64,000 nucleotides of DNA from Suillus spraguei (lineage: Eukaryota; Basidiomycota; Agaricomycetes; Boletales; Suillaceae): NCBI GenBank assembly GCA_016800925.1, contig JABCPU010000181.1, positions 1 through 64,000 of the forward strand, in the 5' to 3' direction. The notes beneath the pieces were generated by a model. It was not told the origin of the DNA and did not search any database. It was given only the letters and a program-made list of their open reading frames with translations. Shown in pieces: positions 25,691 through 38,582 of the stretch. Each line of letters starts with the position of its first letter. Positions within the stretch are counted from its first letter, which is position 1. Position numbers and translations under genes: made by a program.

Positions 25691-26447
25691 TTGCCTGAGC
25701 TCCGCTCCTCTCATTCTGGCACCTTCAGGTGTCGTTCACATATGTTCAAGCCACGTCAGCATTTGCTGACGTGTGCTGGGCATATATATTAAGCACTGGC
25801 AAAGGGCTCCCTCTGTTATCCTGTACTCGTCTGAGCCATCAGCAGTTGCTGATGTGCACTGGGCATTTGTGGTGTTGGGAATGGCGTGGTAAAGCTCTCA
25901 TGGTCTTGAGAGACCTCTGCAACAAAATAGGCAGCCATGTCTGCAAGCTTAGTTGAACCTGTTCAAACGTGAACTGGACCTCCTGAACGTGTTCAGAAAT
26001 GTTCAGTCCAGGGTTCGACCAAATGGCTGAACCAAACCTATGGTTCAGTTTGGCATTTAAAAATCTGCCACAAGAACCAGACTGAACCAGACTTCACAGC
26101 ACTAAAACCGAGGGAACACTTTTTTAGACAAACAGAAAGCATAACTACAAGTCAACAAACAATTCTTTTTGGGGAAAGAGCCTCTGAGACTCAGTCAAAT
26201 GAAACATGGTTGCAGATCCTAGAGAGGAAGAAAGGGCAAGTATGAGTAATGTTTCCCTTTAATTTAGGAGCTCAGCGATGCAGCTAGCATATGCTTGCCC
26301 TAAATGATAGGAGTTAAGCGACCACTTACAGAACTAGGTTAGCGCACAGGCGGCATTGCATATCTCATAAAAGGTTCAAGTATGGGTGTGTCTTGTAGGT
26401 ACGGCGCCATGATGACAGCATGCTGACAGAGATACCATAAAAGGCAT
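25691..26447. other. Sequence between minisatellite and LINE
   Basis: No complete gene. Two similar blocks, CACGTCAGCATTTGCTGACG with GTGCTGGGCAT and CCATCAGCAGTTGCTGATG with TGCACTGGGCAT, occur near 25755 and 25835 and look like a short local duplication. A patch with GAACCTGTTCAAAC and GGTTCAG motifs lies at 25945-26060. Near 26210 a short plus-strand frame reads MVADPREEERASM and may be an exon of the gene that resumes after the LINE. Confidence 0.4.
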
Positions 26448-26740
26448 CACCAGAAGCCCCTTGGACCTGAACCAAGTGGCACTCCGACTAGGACCCGGAA
26501 CCCACGCGCCCAACGCGCTCAACAACGCGTCCAACACACAACAAAACTCGTCTTACTACTATACATACATATAATAATGGTTCCGGCACCCGCCCCAGTG
26601 GGCAATAGAGGAAACGGATCGCGAAATCTGAGAGATATGATGGCACCAAGCACCACCAATAACACCTCCGAGACCTCCGACCTCCAACCCCAGCACCAGC
26701 AACAGCGATACCAACACAAAGCAGACGCACGCCACCCAAA

Positions 26741-28208
26741 TTGACAACTCCGGAAATCATAGCTCTGAACAACGAAGTTATCAATGCGACGACGGGCAAA
26801 GCCTACTTGGAACGTATCGCACTTGCTATCAGTGGAAAACCATACACAATAGATGCCATATCCGAAATACTCCTACACACAACCCAGCTAACCGGCATAT
26901 CCCTCCCCGCACAAACGGCAATCCGTGCAGTGGCTTTTGTTCTGAAGGAAATTGTAACAGACGAAACCACCGAAATCATAGCAAGACACGTCACAGCCGC
27001 GATATCTCCCCACATAGCTAAGCTACAAGATACTGAAGAAAAACTAACAAATTATCCACAGATATAAACGCAACATCAGCCTCCCAAAGCCTGCAACTAG
27101 AGAAAATCCAAACGACAGTAGACACCCTCTCAAAGCAAGCTACCGAATCCGCAAACTCCAGACCATCATATGCAGCCGCAGTCATGACAAGCCAAGGTCA
27201 ACAACCGGAAACAGCGACTCAAGCACATCGGCTGCAACTCATTGCGCGTGAAGCAATCAAGGAAAGGCAAATCATGATAGGATACACACCTAACAGTCCG
27301 CTCGCAGCAGGCAATCATCCCACGCACAACTCGTCGAACACGTCAAAACGGCCCTCAAGAACCTAGCCGCAAACGACGAATCACCGAAACTGGACATGCG
27401 AGCAGTCACACAATTCAAGCAAGGTGGTATGATAATTGAAATGACAACTAAAGAAGCAGCAGCTTTCATCCGCAGCAACCCTGGAACCAAAGACGAGTTA
27501 GTGCGCAACCTCGACCCAGACGCGACATTCAAAGAACGCTCCTACCCATTGATTGTCCCATTCACACCAGTCAGCTACAACCCAACTGATGCTGAAAGCA
27601 CACGGCAACTGGAGAGCGAAAATGGATGGAACAACGGAACAATCCTATCAATGCGCTGGGTTAAACCAGCAGAGAAACGGTCAAGTTCTCAAAAAGTCGC
27701 GCACCTAATGATCGTTTTCACAGAACCTCAAACCGCAAACCTAGCAATACGCGACGGCATCACAATAGATCACCTTCTCCTTTGGCCAAAGAAGAACAGA
27801 CGCGAGCCACTCCGCTGCGCAAAATGCCAACACTACGGTCATATAGCTAGGGAATGCATAGCCCATGGGGACACCTGCGCAAACTGTGGAAACAATCATC
27901 GAACATCAGACTGCCCGACCAAAGACAAGTATTTCTGCACGGCCTGCAACACAGACGATCACGCTAGCTGGAGCCGCGACTGCCCTTCCTTTATTCAAAA
28001 ATGCGAAGATACTGACAAAAGATATCCAGATAACACGCTACCATACTTCCCCACAGACGAAGAATGGACCCATGCGACAACTCCGTCAAAGCCGCCGCCA
28101 TACAAGAAAACGCTGCCACCAACAACCTTCCCGAATAACAACTACGCCAACAACGACTCGACGATTACTCAACAAGGAACGAAGGAAACCGAGGCAACAG
28201 CACAGTGA
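26741..28208 (+). pseudogene. LINE ORF1 (zinc-knuckle nucleic-acid-binding protein)
   Basis: Two open segments, 26741-27067 and 27396-28208, joined through broken sequence. The second encodes a domain reading WVKPAEKRSSSQKVAHLMIV and then three knuckles in a row: CAKCQHYGHIAREC, CANCGNNHRTSDC and CTACNTDDHASWSRDC. A Pro/Thr-rich tail follows. ORF1 proteins coat LINE RNA and act as chaperones. The start of ORF1 is uncertain because frames upstream of 26741 are shifted. Confidence 0.8.
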
Positions 28209-28367
28209 CAGAGCGCCAATCAGAGGAGCAGCACCAACCAGAGGCACCAGACTACCATCAAGAGGATTCGCACCCAGCCGAACGACCACACGTCGAAGAT
28301 CTGAATCCCCCACATCCCAATTCAATCCGTCAGACGTAATACAGTTCAGCCAACGAGACTACGACGC

Positions 28368-29245
28368 ATGGAAATGATTAATACACCGGACAACTCGACG
28401 ACTCGACTACGAATCTGGCAGCAAAACCTCAACACCTCCTCAGATGCTCAACACTGCATCCTCAGCGGACCAAGCGCAGCTCGCGACTGGGACATCATAG
28501 CCATACAAGAACCCACCATAGACACGAAAGGTAATACGAGAGCCACCCCGACTGGCACGTTGTATATCCAACGCATCGCTACACACAAGCAAAGCGATCG
28601 CGTGCTGTAACACTAGTACATAAACGCATTAACACCAACAGCTGGAGACAACTCCCCTTTCCCTCAGCTGACGTAGTAATAATTCAATTCACAGGACCCT
28701 TCGGCAAACTAACTATCCTTAATATCTACAACGACGGCGACAAGCAAGATACTCCCCCAACACTCCATCGATACCTCGAAAGCAACATCCGCACGATACG
28801 ACCCACACACGATGATCACGTTCTATGGCTAGGAGATTTCAACTGTCACCATGCGCTATGGGAGGAAGAACGGAACCGACACCTCTGCGAGCCTCGACAA
28901 GCACAAGCAAATGCACAGGCCTGGATCGAACTCATGGCGGACTACGGAATGTGCCAAGCCCTCGTCAAGGACAAACCGACACTGCAATCAACTCGCACAG
29001 GCAATTGGACCCGACCGGACAACGTCTTCTGTACCGAACACACCCTGGAAGCCTTCACAATATGTGACACAGCCCCAAGACTACGCCCCCCCAAAACGGA
29101 CCACATCCCCATCCTTAGTACACTCGACCTGGATATCCCTCAAGCTACGACTACAACCAATTACAACTATCGAGACGTGGACTGGGAGAAATTCAACTCG
29201 CAACTCAAGGAACAACTAACAACGATACCAGAACCAAAACGTTAG
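28368..29245 (+). pseudogene. LINE ORF2, endonuclease domain
   Basis: An exonuclease-endonuclease-phosphatase domain in three frames: LRIWQQNLNTSS (first strand with catalytic Asn), IIAIQEP (catalytic Glu), then VLWLGDFNCHHALWEEE (Asp and Asn) and KTDHIPIL (Asp-His). The catalytic set is recognisable, so the host-nicking nuclease was once intact. Frame breaks lie near 28610 and 28860-28930. Confidence 0.85.
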
Positions 29246-29376
29246 TCGACCTTGAAGAATTCCAACTCGCAGCAAAACGCCTCGCAAAAATCCTTCAAGA
29301 TGTAATTGACGAAAACGTACCGAAATCCAAACCGAATCCCCACGCAAAGCGATGGTGGTCCAAGGAACTGTCCCAA

Positions 29377-30860
29377 ATGCTAGACCGCAAACACGAGCTA
29401 AGTGACCTATCCTATAAATTCAGAGCGCTACCAAATCACCCATCACATGAGGAACACCGCAAATTCAGAAACCAAGTCTCAGAAGCTATCTACAAGGCCA
29501 AGAAAGAACACTGGACTCAATTTCTCGAAGAAGCCACTCAACGCGAACTCTGGATAGCAAATAAATATGTCACCACCCCCAGCGCCGACGGGGGAAAACT
29601 CGAATACCAGTCCTACAGTCCAAGAACGCAGACGGCACAACCATGGAGGCCATATCTAATGACGAGAAGAGCATACTCCTGGCCAAGACATTCTTCCCTC
29701 CACCCCCGGCGGACAACCTCATCCCAGAAGAATTCGAGTACCCAGAACCCGTCACCCCATTCGAACGCATCACGGAAGAACACGTCGAACGAGCAATCAA
29801 GAACACGAGCCCATTCAAAGCCCCAGGACCAGACGGGATCTGCAATATAGTCTTCAAACGAAACGCCAACACACTCGTGCCATACCTAACGCGAATCTTC
29901 GACGCAGTCTTCACGCTTCAAACGTACTATGAACCATGGCACGACTTCACAACCATAGTACTACGAAAACCAGGCAAAGCCGACTATAGCGTACCCAAGG
30001 CATACCGCCCCATAGCATTGATCAACACCACCTGCAAGTTACTGACAGCCATAGTTACCCAACAAGTCACCAACATCCTCGAAAAGCACCAACTTCTGCC
30101 AGCAAACCATTTCGGAGGACGACCGGGACGTTCAACTACCGATTCAGTACATTTACTCGAGGCAACAATCAAGGATGCGTGGCGAACGAAACGAGTAGCG
30201 TCAGTACTATTCCTAGATATTGAAGGAGCATTCCCGAATGCAGTCACCAGCCGCCTTATTCACAACATGCGACGTCGACGACTACCAATGGAACTCATCT
30301 CATTCACAGAACGAATGCTCACAGGACGGAGGACCCAACTACGATTCGACGACTTCACCTCAGAATGGTTTCCAGTAACAAACGGGATAGGCCAGGGCGA
30401 CCCGCTATCAATGATATGCTACCTAATATACAACTCCGACCTAGTTGAAGTAGCACGAGGACGAATAGGCAACCGAAGGGAAGAAATCGCACTAGCCTTT
30501 GTGGACGACACAGCTTACATCGCCATAGCCGAAACGTTTGAGGAGACACACGAAATCCTGCGAGACATGCTTGAACGAGAAAACGGAGGTTATCAGTGGT
30601 CAAGAGAACATAACTCCAAATTTGAAACAACGAAGTTCGCACTCATGGATTTCACGCGCAGCAGAATGAAGGAACGAAGTCCCATCATCCTCAATGGAGT
30701 CACAATCCAACCAGCGCACCATACTCGCTTCCTAGGAATCATCGTGGATCAAGAACTCACCTGGAAAGAGCATGCAGCGTACGCAATAGCAAAGGAACTG
30801 AATATGTCCTACAGATCCGACGACTCTCGAGAACCACCATGGGAATCCCAACCAAACTAA
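29377..30860 (+). pseudogene. LINE ORF2, reverse transcriptase domain
   Basis: From 29643 a 405-codon frame contains the ordered RT blocks: KAPGPDGICN, YRPIALINTTCKLL, SVLFLDIEGAFPNAV (first catalytic Asp), NGIGQGDPLSM and AFVDDTAYIA, the catalytic DD box in its F-V-D-D form. The part at 29377-29640 is the linker after the endonuclease, in another frame. The RT core itself is open and has the catalytic Asps. Confidence 0.9.
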
Positions 30861-32314
30861 TGCGTCAACTCTACCTAACAGTGGCAGTCCCGAAATTCGC
30901 ATACGGTGCAGATATATGGTTCAAACCGATATTCAGACGAGGATCCAATGTGAACGTCACCCAAAGAGGCTCCAAAGGAATAGCGAAAAGACTCACGTCC
31001 ATACAATGCATAGCAGCGCTAAGTATAACCGGCGCCATGAGAACCTCGCCAACAGACGTGCTCGAAGCCCATGCAAATCTCCTACCGATACCGTTACTCC
31101 TACAGAAGATCTGCCACCGAGCCTCTGTTCGTCTAGCCACCCTCCCCCAATCCCATCCACTGCACAGTAAACTCCAATGGATAGCAGGACACAACGTCCA
31201 GACCCACCGTTCATCACTGCACAACCTACTCCACACCTTCCGCATCTTCCCAAATGACGTCGAAACGATCAACTCGTCAAACCAAACGAGAGCGTCAGAA
31301 GAACCAGTATACAAGACACAGATAGCGAAGGACAAGAAGGCCGCAAAACAAGAGCATGAACAACTCAAGGATGTCATCCGCATCTACGCAGACGGGTCAG
31401 GATATAAGGAAGGGATTGGAGCCGCAGCAGTACTGCTACGAGAAGGACAGGAACCGTGAATCTTACGCTACCACCTAGGATCAGACGCAGAACATACAGT
31501 ATACGAAGCCGAAACACTGGGACTAACGCTAGCAGCTCGCCTCTTAGCCATGGAACGAAATGTGACATACCCAGCATCAATCCTAATCGACAATCAAGCG
31601 GCCATAGTATGTGGAACCAAAGCAAACAAGGACAGCAGCAACTTCATTCCGGAACAATTCAGCAAAATGATCAAATCGATATCGAAACGACGGGATGAAC
31701 AAGGAGACTTCGACCTCACCATCCGCTGGGTACCCGGACATGAGAACATACCAGGCAACGAGCTAGCAGACCACGAAGCCAAGAAAGCTGCAGAAGATCC
31801 CGAAAACAGCAGCCCAAAACGTCAGCTACCCAAATATCTACGAGATAAGCCACTCCTATGCAATGCGCCTGCACTACGAGCCGCCCAGAAGATAAAAGTG
31901 AAAGAACTCTGGAAAACCCTATGGACGAAATCACCACGCTACACCTGAACTCGAGATATCGACCCATCAATGCCCTCCGCCAAGTATCTCAAACTCATCA
32001 ATGGACTACCCAAACGACACGCCAGCATGTACATCCAGCTCCGGACTCGACACATCCCCCTAAATCATCACCTCCATCGAATCAACAAGTCCGACACCCT
32101 GCACTGCCCAATATGCCCCAACACGAACGAAACGATTCACCATTATATCTTCGAATGCCCCCAATATCGAAAGGAACGCCATATCTTCGCAAACGCCGCA
32201 CGTCGAGATGCACTGTCAATAGCCCATATCCTAACATCCGACAAAATCACCCCACACCTCATCCGATACATCAATAGCACTGGAAGATTCAAGCCAATAT
32301 TCGGTGAGAATTAA
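30839..32314 (+). pseudogene. LINE ORF2, RNase H and C-terminal zinc knuckle
   Basis: The RNase H blocks follow: VIRIYADGSGYKEGIGAAAV (first Asp), YEAETLGLTLAA (Glu), SILIDNQAAI (Asp) and VPGHENIPGNELADHEA (last His/Asp). A stop lies near 31457 and a frame break near 31948. The end reads CPICPNTNETIHHYIFECPQ, a CCHC-type knuckle common at the C-terminus of LINE ORF2. The final stop is 32314, and a 400-bp 3' untranslated part leads to the poly-A. Confidence 0.88.
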
Positions 32315-32738
32315 CATATGTAAAAGAACATAACACACCACAGTAAAAATGTCACAGGGAAACATACCCAAACCGCACATACCAACCCGAACCACACACT
32401 CTCCCATGAAAGGATCGACACTCCAATGAAGCTGTCACTGACGGGAACCACAAAAGACACGACTACAGAGGAACCACATAGCGAAACCGAAGAACGAACC
32501 AGTCAAGACAACAAAGATACGACCCTATAACAAATTCCTCTACTAACCTGTCTTCCTCCCGCAGCTTTCCTTTCGTGCTTGCTCACTTCGGTGACAGAGT
32601 ACATGTCCGCACCATAAAACAAAAGAGCATCCAAACCCCTCAAAAGATGAAAGATAGCTAATGACGAGACAATGTCCAACATAGGGTCTACGACCCCAAA
32701 GGACTAAATCTGAAGCAAAAAAAAAAAAAAAAAGGCAT

Positions 32739-35350
32739 AAAGCTCGGCAATGGACACTCTATTACTAGTGCAGTACTCGCTCGCTACCTTGCGTGGCTCC
32801 CAGATATGGATGAATCTTTGGTGACCAAGCTTCTCAATCCAGATGATCCACAGGATGTGCTGCGAGCTGTTGAGCTCATGCAGGCCATCATTGCACTGTC
32901 AAAGTTCAACATTGACACCATCACAGGTGATGTTGGTATGTGTGCAGATATGGCTTCAATCAAATCTCTTGGCACTATTTTAGAATCACTCCTCCTTCCA
33001 TTTATTGATGTCACCTTGTCACTTCAGCAGCAGGTCGCACACCTAAGTCGTTACACGCATCTCACATTCACCTTTTTCGACTATACCAATCAGCATTCAT
33101 GCCGCATGTCCTCTTTTACAACTCCCAAACAATGGTGAAAAATGTCTGCTTTTGCATTGCGAAGCAGCAGAAGCTTGATGGTGGCCAGTTTGGATTATTC
33201 AGATGGGTGATGATTGTCTGGAGAAGTTGTTTGGCATCACTTGGATGCAGGGGACAACACAATTCTGCCATGAATTATTCACAGGCCCTTGATCGCATTG
33301 GTGCCGCCAAGGATATAGATGTTGTATTCAAGAAACACCCAGAGCTCAAGTCTGGCTCGTAACGCCTCAAGATTACCCGCACGAAGGCTATGATTTCACA
33401 GGGACATGTGGGTTGGAGATGTTGTCACAGCGCACTGTGACCTCCCCTCTTCTTGGAAAGAGGGTTGCGAGTAGGCAGTGACTCTCCTTGTGGAGGCTCG
33501 CATCCCTGGAGACTCCTTTGCCTTTCAAGCCTTTTTTTCGAAACCAGGATGTGATCTTATGTGTCCCTGGGGAGGCAACAAGTATCTGGGGGTAAGTAGT
33601 ACAATGGATGCACAGGAGGTTGATCTGAGAGTTGAGGAAGCTTCTATAATCCCTACTCCTCATACACCTTCCTCCATTGAGGAGGTTCCCCTTGAGGACG
33701 ATGTCCTGACTCTTGAGGAGGCACTCATGCATGACCTCCCCTCTGGAAACCCTACCATCGATGTTTCAGCACACTCCGATGCTCCCACACTCGCGAGTGG
33801 ACCTGGGATCAACCCCATTGATTTCCTCCTTGTGCATGGAAAGTACATTCACAAGGAGACTATTAGTCGTTGTGTCCTCAACAAGGACTTCATTCCCAAA
33901 TCCCTCAATCGACAAGAACATGTTTACAGTACTGGGTTCACAAAAGCCAACCGACGATGTGATCTTGTAGGTCAGTCTATTACTGGCGAAACTCGTTCAT
34001 AATTGGCGATGTCTTTCTCACCATCATCCGTTCCAACATCACACTTACAGTCGCACTCGTATGCTGCACTCTTATCGAGCGGGATAGTGTCACTCGACAC
34101 GATATCCTTGTCCCCGATGTCGCGACTTCAGCTGTCAGGCTCACTGGTCAAATATTAACCCTTATCCCCACTCGCAAGTCTGCAGGAGAGCACTCCTGGT
34201 TCTGGACTGGAGACTACATCAAAACTAACTCAGAGATTCAAGGTACCGATCAACACACAGAGAAAATCGTGGAAATCACTGTTCCTGGCCTTCTCGTCGA
34301 ACTCGTTAACCCAGATACAACATGCATCGCTTCCGTGACACAATGTCAACTCTGATGACTTCACTGCTCTGAACAATATCAGGAATACTTGGATCATGAT
34401 GAATCAGCTCTTGCCCTCGCGTGCAATGTGTTGTGGGCCAAAGCATGTGAACATTCGATTACCGTCAAATCTGTTCTCCATGTCCCTCCTCCTTCTGATC
34501 CGTCTGTTTTTCCTTATGCTCTTCCTGATGGTAAGTTTATCATTTCCAGCTACTACTCGAATAAAGCTTTCTAACATTGTAATACTACTGTACTAGGCTC
34601 TACAGGTATTATATGCGCTGAAGCAAGCCAGCAACTCACTGCCACAGAATCAGGAGCTCTGATGGAATGTCCACTGTGCGGGCAAAAACAGACTCCATGC
34701 GTGCACATGTTGGCCGTCATATTCTGAGAGCAAGGCATGGTCTCGTTGAGGAAAATCTGAAAGAGCAGGTGTGTATTGAGTGGTTCTTCCCACTGATCAA
34801 GACTTACACTTTATAGGTTGGTCTTGTACAACCATGCTGGTCCTGTGGGTGATCTGGACTTGAAGGATGCAAAATTCAGGTCAAAATTAGTGCCACTGGC
34901 GTCATTTCCGTCACAACATGCTGCCCATACCACACTTACTTCAGGTGGGCAAGCGCTGACGCTGGATCAAAGAATCGACCATGTCGCAACGTGCCTATCA
35001 AGTGCGAGTTGTGTCATCCTACTCTTGTGCCTGTTACAGGCAAGAAATCCCGCACTGGTACGCCATATGTGGATGCAATATGGCGTTACAATATGATCGA
35101 TCATCTCAATGACACCCACCCACAGTATGCACATCCCAAGAAAACCCATGGTCATCCTCTCCCACCAGACATTCTAAACTCGTTCACTCTAACATCCCTG
35201 GAACAATGCAAAGCTGGTATTCCCGAAGTACACTGGCTCGTCCCTCTATTTGACGGTGATAAGGAAAACCACGCTGGACCCAGCTCCCGCAAGCGGAAGT
35301 CCAACAACGCCGCCAACGGGAATACTAAGAAGGCCCGAACAACTGTGTAG
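32739..35350 (+). pseudogene. Multi-exon zinc-finger hypothetical protein, split by the LINE
   Basis: Reading starts directly at the LINE target site with IKLGNGHSITSAVLARYLAW, then DESLVTKLLNPDDPQDVLRA and VAHLSRYTHLTFTFF. Later segments are VGDVFLTIIRSNITLTVALV and EHSWFWTGDYIKTNSEIQGT. Near 34670 comes a finger-like CPLCGQ, with RAHVGRHIL in another frame, and 34991-35350 gives CELCHPTLVPVTGKK with NMIDHLNDTH (a Cys2His2-like pair) and a basic SRKRKSNN tail ending KKARTTV. The family is common in agarics and often multicopy; its function is unknown to me. Frameshifts and the LINE suggest a dead copy. Confidence 0.55.
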
Positions 35351-35844
35351 TTTCTGTCTTTTCATGCTTTTCTTTGCTATGCTCTGCACGACTAATGGAT
35401 CACATTCAGTTATATTGGTATGATACATTGCACTATGATAGCTGCTGTATTGTCTCGATTACTTTTTTACACGTTACATCGCACACGACGCGTCTACAAT
35501 GACACGCGTCTGGTGAAAATTTCATGCGTTACATATTTCCTTAATGGGAATGTTACCCTCACGTGAAGTCACCGTCACGGTGGTGGTCACTGAACTACAT
35601 TAGTCAGTGTCTGGAACTTACGGATCGCACGCCTCTTGATATAATCGGAGGCAATGTCTCGATTCCATTGATACGAACTACGATTCGGGTATTACAAGTA
35701 CACGATCAAATAAACATAACGAGCGAGTCCATGACACGTAACAAGCAGGTACATGTGAAATCGAAGATAACTTCATCGTCCTTTCATCTCGGTCATTCAC
35801 CCCCGGGATATCATGAATACTTAGAAAACATCTACTCTCATGGA

Positions 35845-36448
35845 CTAGCTCCTCGAACGCCTGTAGTGTCCAAATACTCCACAGGATGCAGTGCAGGTTC
35901 CTATAAACAATGCAACCAGCGCGCCAAGCGCAAGCCAGTTCGCATTTCCCCAATTCGCGTTTATGCCATTGCTTCTTAGGCGTTCTCTGACGATTCCGAA
36001 TAAACACATGCTAATCACCCATGCGATCAAAGTGCACAGTGTTGCAAGTCCAGCGAGGAAACTCATAAAGACCGGTGCCCGCGCGATGATATCCAGCCCC
36101 ACACACTCCGAAGAGGACTGCAAGACCGGAAAGACCAGCGGCAATTGGGTAAAGGATAAGAACGAAGGTGAGGCTGTGAAGAATTCCTGTGTTGATATCT
36201 CCCGGGAGAGGGAAGTAGTAACCAACTTGAACCTTCGAGCCCGTATAACCGAATACACCAAACGAGTATTGGTTGACATTAAGAAAGGATATGCTGTTCC
36301 ACGTTGGTGATGACACGGAAACCTGTAGATGACAAGCACTATAAAAAACGTGATAAAGATGATAAGATTAGATGAAACATACGAAAATGAGGAGCACCAT
36401 TGCCGAAAAACAGAAAAAGAGACCGGGAAGTGCGCTTGATGCTGCCAT
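35845..36448 (-). CDS. SUR7/PalI-like four-helix membrane protein (one frameshift)
   Basis: Exon 1 begins at ATG 36448 (MAASSALPGLFFCFSAMVLL, a first hydrophobic segment) and ends at a GT donor; exon 2 starts near 36309. The extracellular loop includes WNSISFLNVNQYSFGVFGYT and a GYYFPLPGD stretch. Further membrane segments are SLTFVLILYPIAAGLSGLAV, FLAGLATLCTLIAWVI and LALGALVALFIGTCTASCGV. The layout fits the fungal SUR7/PalI (Rim9) family, which acts at plasma membrane domains and in pH sensing. One extra base near 36070-36075 separates the second and third helices into different frames. It may be a sequencing error. Confidence 0.7.
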
Positions 36449-38582
36449 TTCGATTGTCACGGTCTGAGGGAGGATGAATAGACCTTTAAGATGGAGCGAC
36501 CTTTATCGGTTTTCAAGTTCAGCCTAACTGCGTACTGCGGCTCCGCACACGTTCACTGCCACAGGAAATGAGTATGATGTCATTAATATTCTCCATATAA
36601 CATGCACGTGACCAGCATTTAATTGCACAGCATTCTTTGGGACGCCCGTCAATCCTCTGCACGAATTTGATTTTGTTCGTGCATAGTCGCTGTTTGGCTG
36701 TGGTTGACTGCACTGCGGCGCAGTGTTTAATCCAGGTTTGCACAGGAGTCGTCTTTCATATCCCCATGGATATTGTGCTGTAGCTAATACTATTGTTTTC
36801 CTCCTAGCATCTGATCTTATCTGTGTTCCAGCACACCTTCTTCATTCCACGTTCATATGTCGAATGTTGACAATGTAGTGGCCAGATGGTCCTATACTTA
36901 CCCTGCCCGGTGCCGGCTTGACATAAAGCTGTTTCTTCGGTTGAGTATAATATACTGCGCACTATTTACACATCGACAGATATGCTAATACTCTGGACAG
37001 AGGAGCAGGACCCATAAGTTGACGGCTTTCATTAAAGCAGGTCATATCGCAAATACGCTGTCTACCGTGGACATAGATTGTTTGGAGGTGTTCGGACAGT
37101 TTTGATCTCCCTAATATATGTTTCTGTCACGAAGTTGCGTAGGTGGAAGTGGATTTGGGATTCGTGCCGAACGAGTGCATAGTATTGAGTGCATCCAAGG
37201 CTTCTCAGCGAGTAGTCAATGAGTGGACAGGCCAATATTGATTGCCCTTATTTGCCTGACGCAGCTGCAGTTCGGTGGTGCAGTGGTTTTTTTTTCTGCA
37301 ACGTACCCTCAGGAACAAGCTGTGACCTGCTCCTTTCAAATGTTCAACATGAAAAAAGGGCCACCAGTGGCATTCCATGGTTTCACCAGAGCAGCACTCC
37401 GAAGTCGAAGGCCATGCAACTGGAAAGCTATCACACACAAAGGTAGCCTTAAAAGGAAATCGGTTCACGCACATAGTACAACTTGGATCTGATGCGGTTC
37501 TGTGTCGAACCTCCCCCACTTCGACTTGGACACTGCGTACGCCTATGTCATTCAAATATACAGCGCAGGCCTCAGTTTCAAGCTCTTAATAACCTTTTTT
37601 GAGGACAGGCGCGTTGTAAGCTACAACCAACAATTTCTAACAATTTATTTTCATAAAGTCAGAACCATTGTGATCATGTCCTTCTGTCACCTGCTGCGGC
37701 TCTAGACTATAGCTCCTGTCAGGGCTATTCGTGCATAATGGTGTGCGGCATGCAGTTTGTATGCGGATTGCACTGTTAGAGTAAGTAAGGCCGAGTCGCC
37801 GCTTTGATCATAAACAGGACGTCCGTGCGTCAGAGTATCTCGACATTAATCATAATATAACCAAGTCTATCCTCCATACGTATCGGAGGCTATAGTGATC
37901 GTGTGCGTAATTTTGTCAGATTCAATGACAATACTTGCTTGACTATTCACATCGCCTTCAGATTGTTTGAGATCCCAGCCCGAATACACTCCATATATTT
38001 ATCGATGTTGAGCAGCATGGATTAAGTTATAGTCTGTCAGGTGCAGTACGCTTTAAAAGGTGCGCCGAGTGGCCTTGTCAAGTGAGACCATTAAAGAAGG
38101 AAGCTAACTGTTCTTTGTAGCGTCTCCGTACACGTCATGCCCTATCCCGACTCCCATGCATCCGGATAAGTGTGCTAGTCGTCATTGCCGGTAATTTCTA
38201 TCGCGTATTCATTGAGCACATACTATGAGCTCTTGATAAATTAATAATAATGAGCAGGACGTGCAGTGGATTTATCGGGCTGGCTTGTGGCAACTTTTCT
38301 CGACAATTGGTCGGTTGCTGCAGATTCTGCCTTTATGACACAAATAGGGTGACAACATTGGCATTGATGTGATTATAGGTGGGTAATCAAAGCATTTGCT
38401 AAAGCACCCACAGTTAAATCGTTTTTGGATTTCGAAGAATTGCTTTGTAGTTGTGGTTGTGGATGATGTGGTGCGTCCACAGTCGCACAACCTATATATA
38501 TTGAAATGCAGATTCTCTACCATTTGCCAGACCACCACCTCTTATTCTTTGTAACTTCACGTCTTCTCACCCCATATCGTTC
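36449..38582. other. Gene-poor stretch
   Basis: About 2.1 kb with no gene I can support. A frame at 37223-37492 begins with a hydrophobic run (LIALICLTQLQFGGAVVFF) and could be a small secreted protein, but the opposite strand carries an equally long frame over the same bases, and neither has a known domain. Confidence 0.4.

Larger units (their letters stand above)
26448..32733 (+). mobile_element. Non-LTR retrotransposon (Tad1-like LINE)
   Basis: A 6.3-kb element with ORF1 carrying zinc knuckles, ORF2 with apurinic endonuclease, reverse transcriptase and RNase H, and a C-terminal Cys/His knuckle, ending in 17 A residues at 32717-32733. The flanks share AAAAGGCAT (26439-26447 and 32730-32738, overlapping the poly-A), a target duplication expected of target-primed reverse transcription. 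The domain order and the RNase H fit the Tad1 group of fungal LINEs; the clade is my inference. Several frameshifts show it is inactive. Confidence 0.88.
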
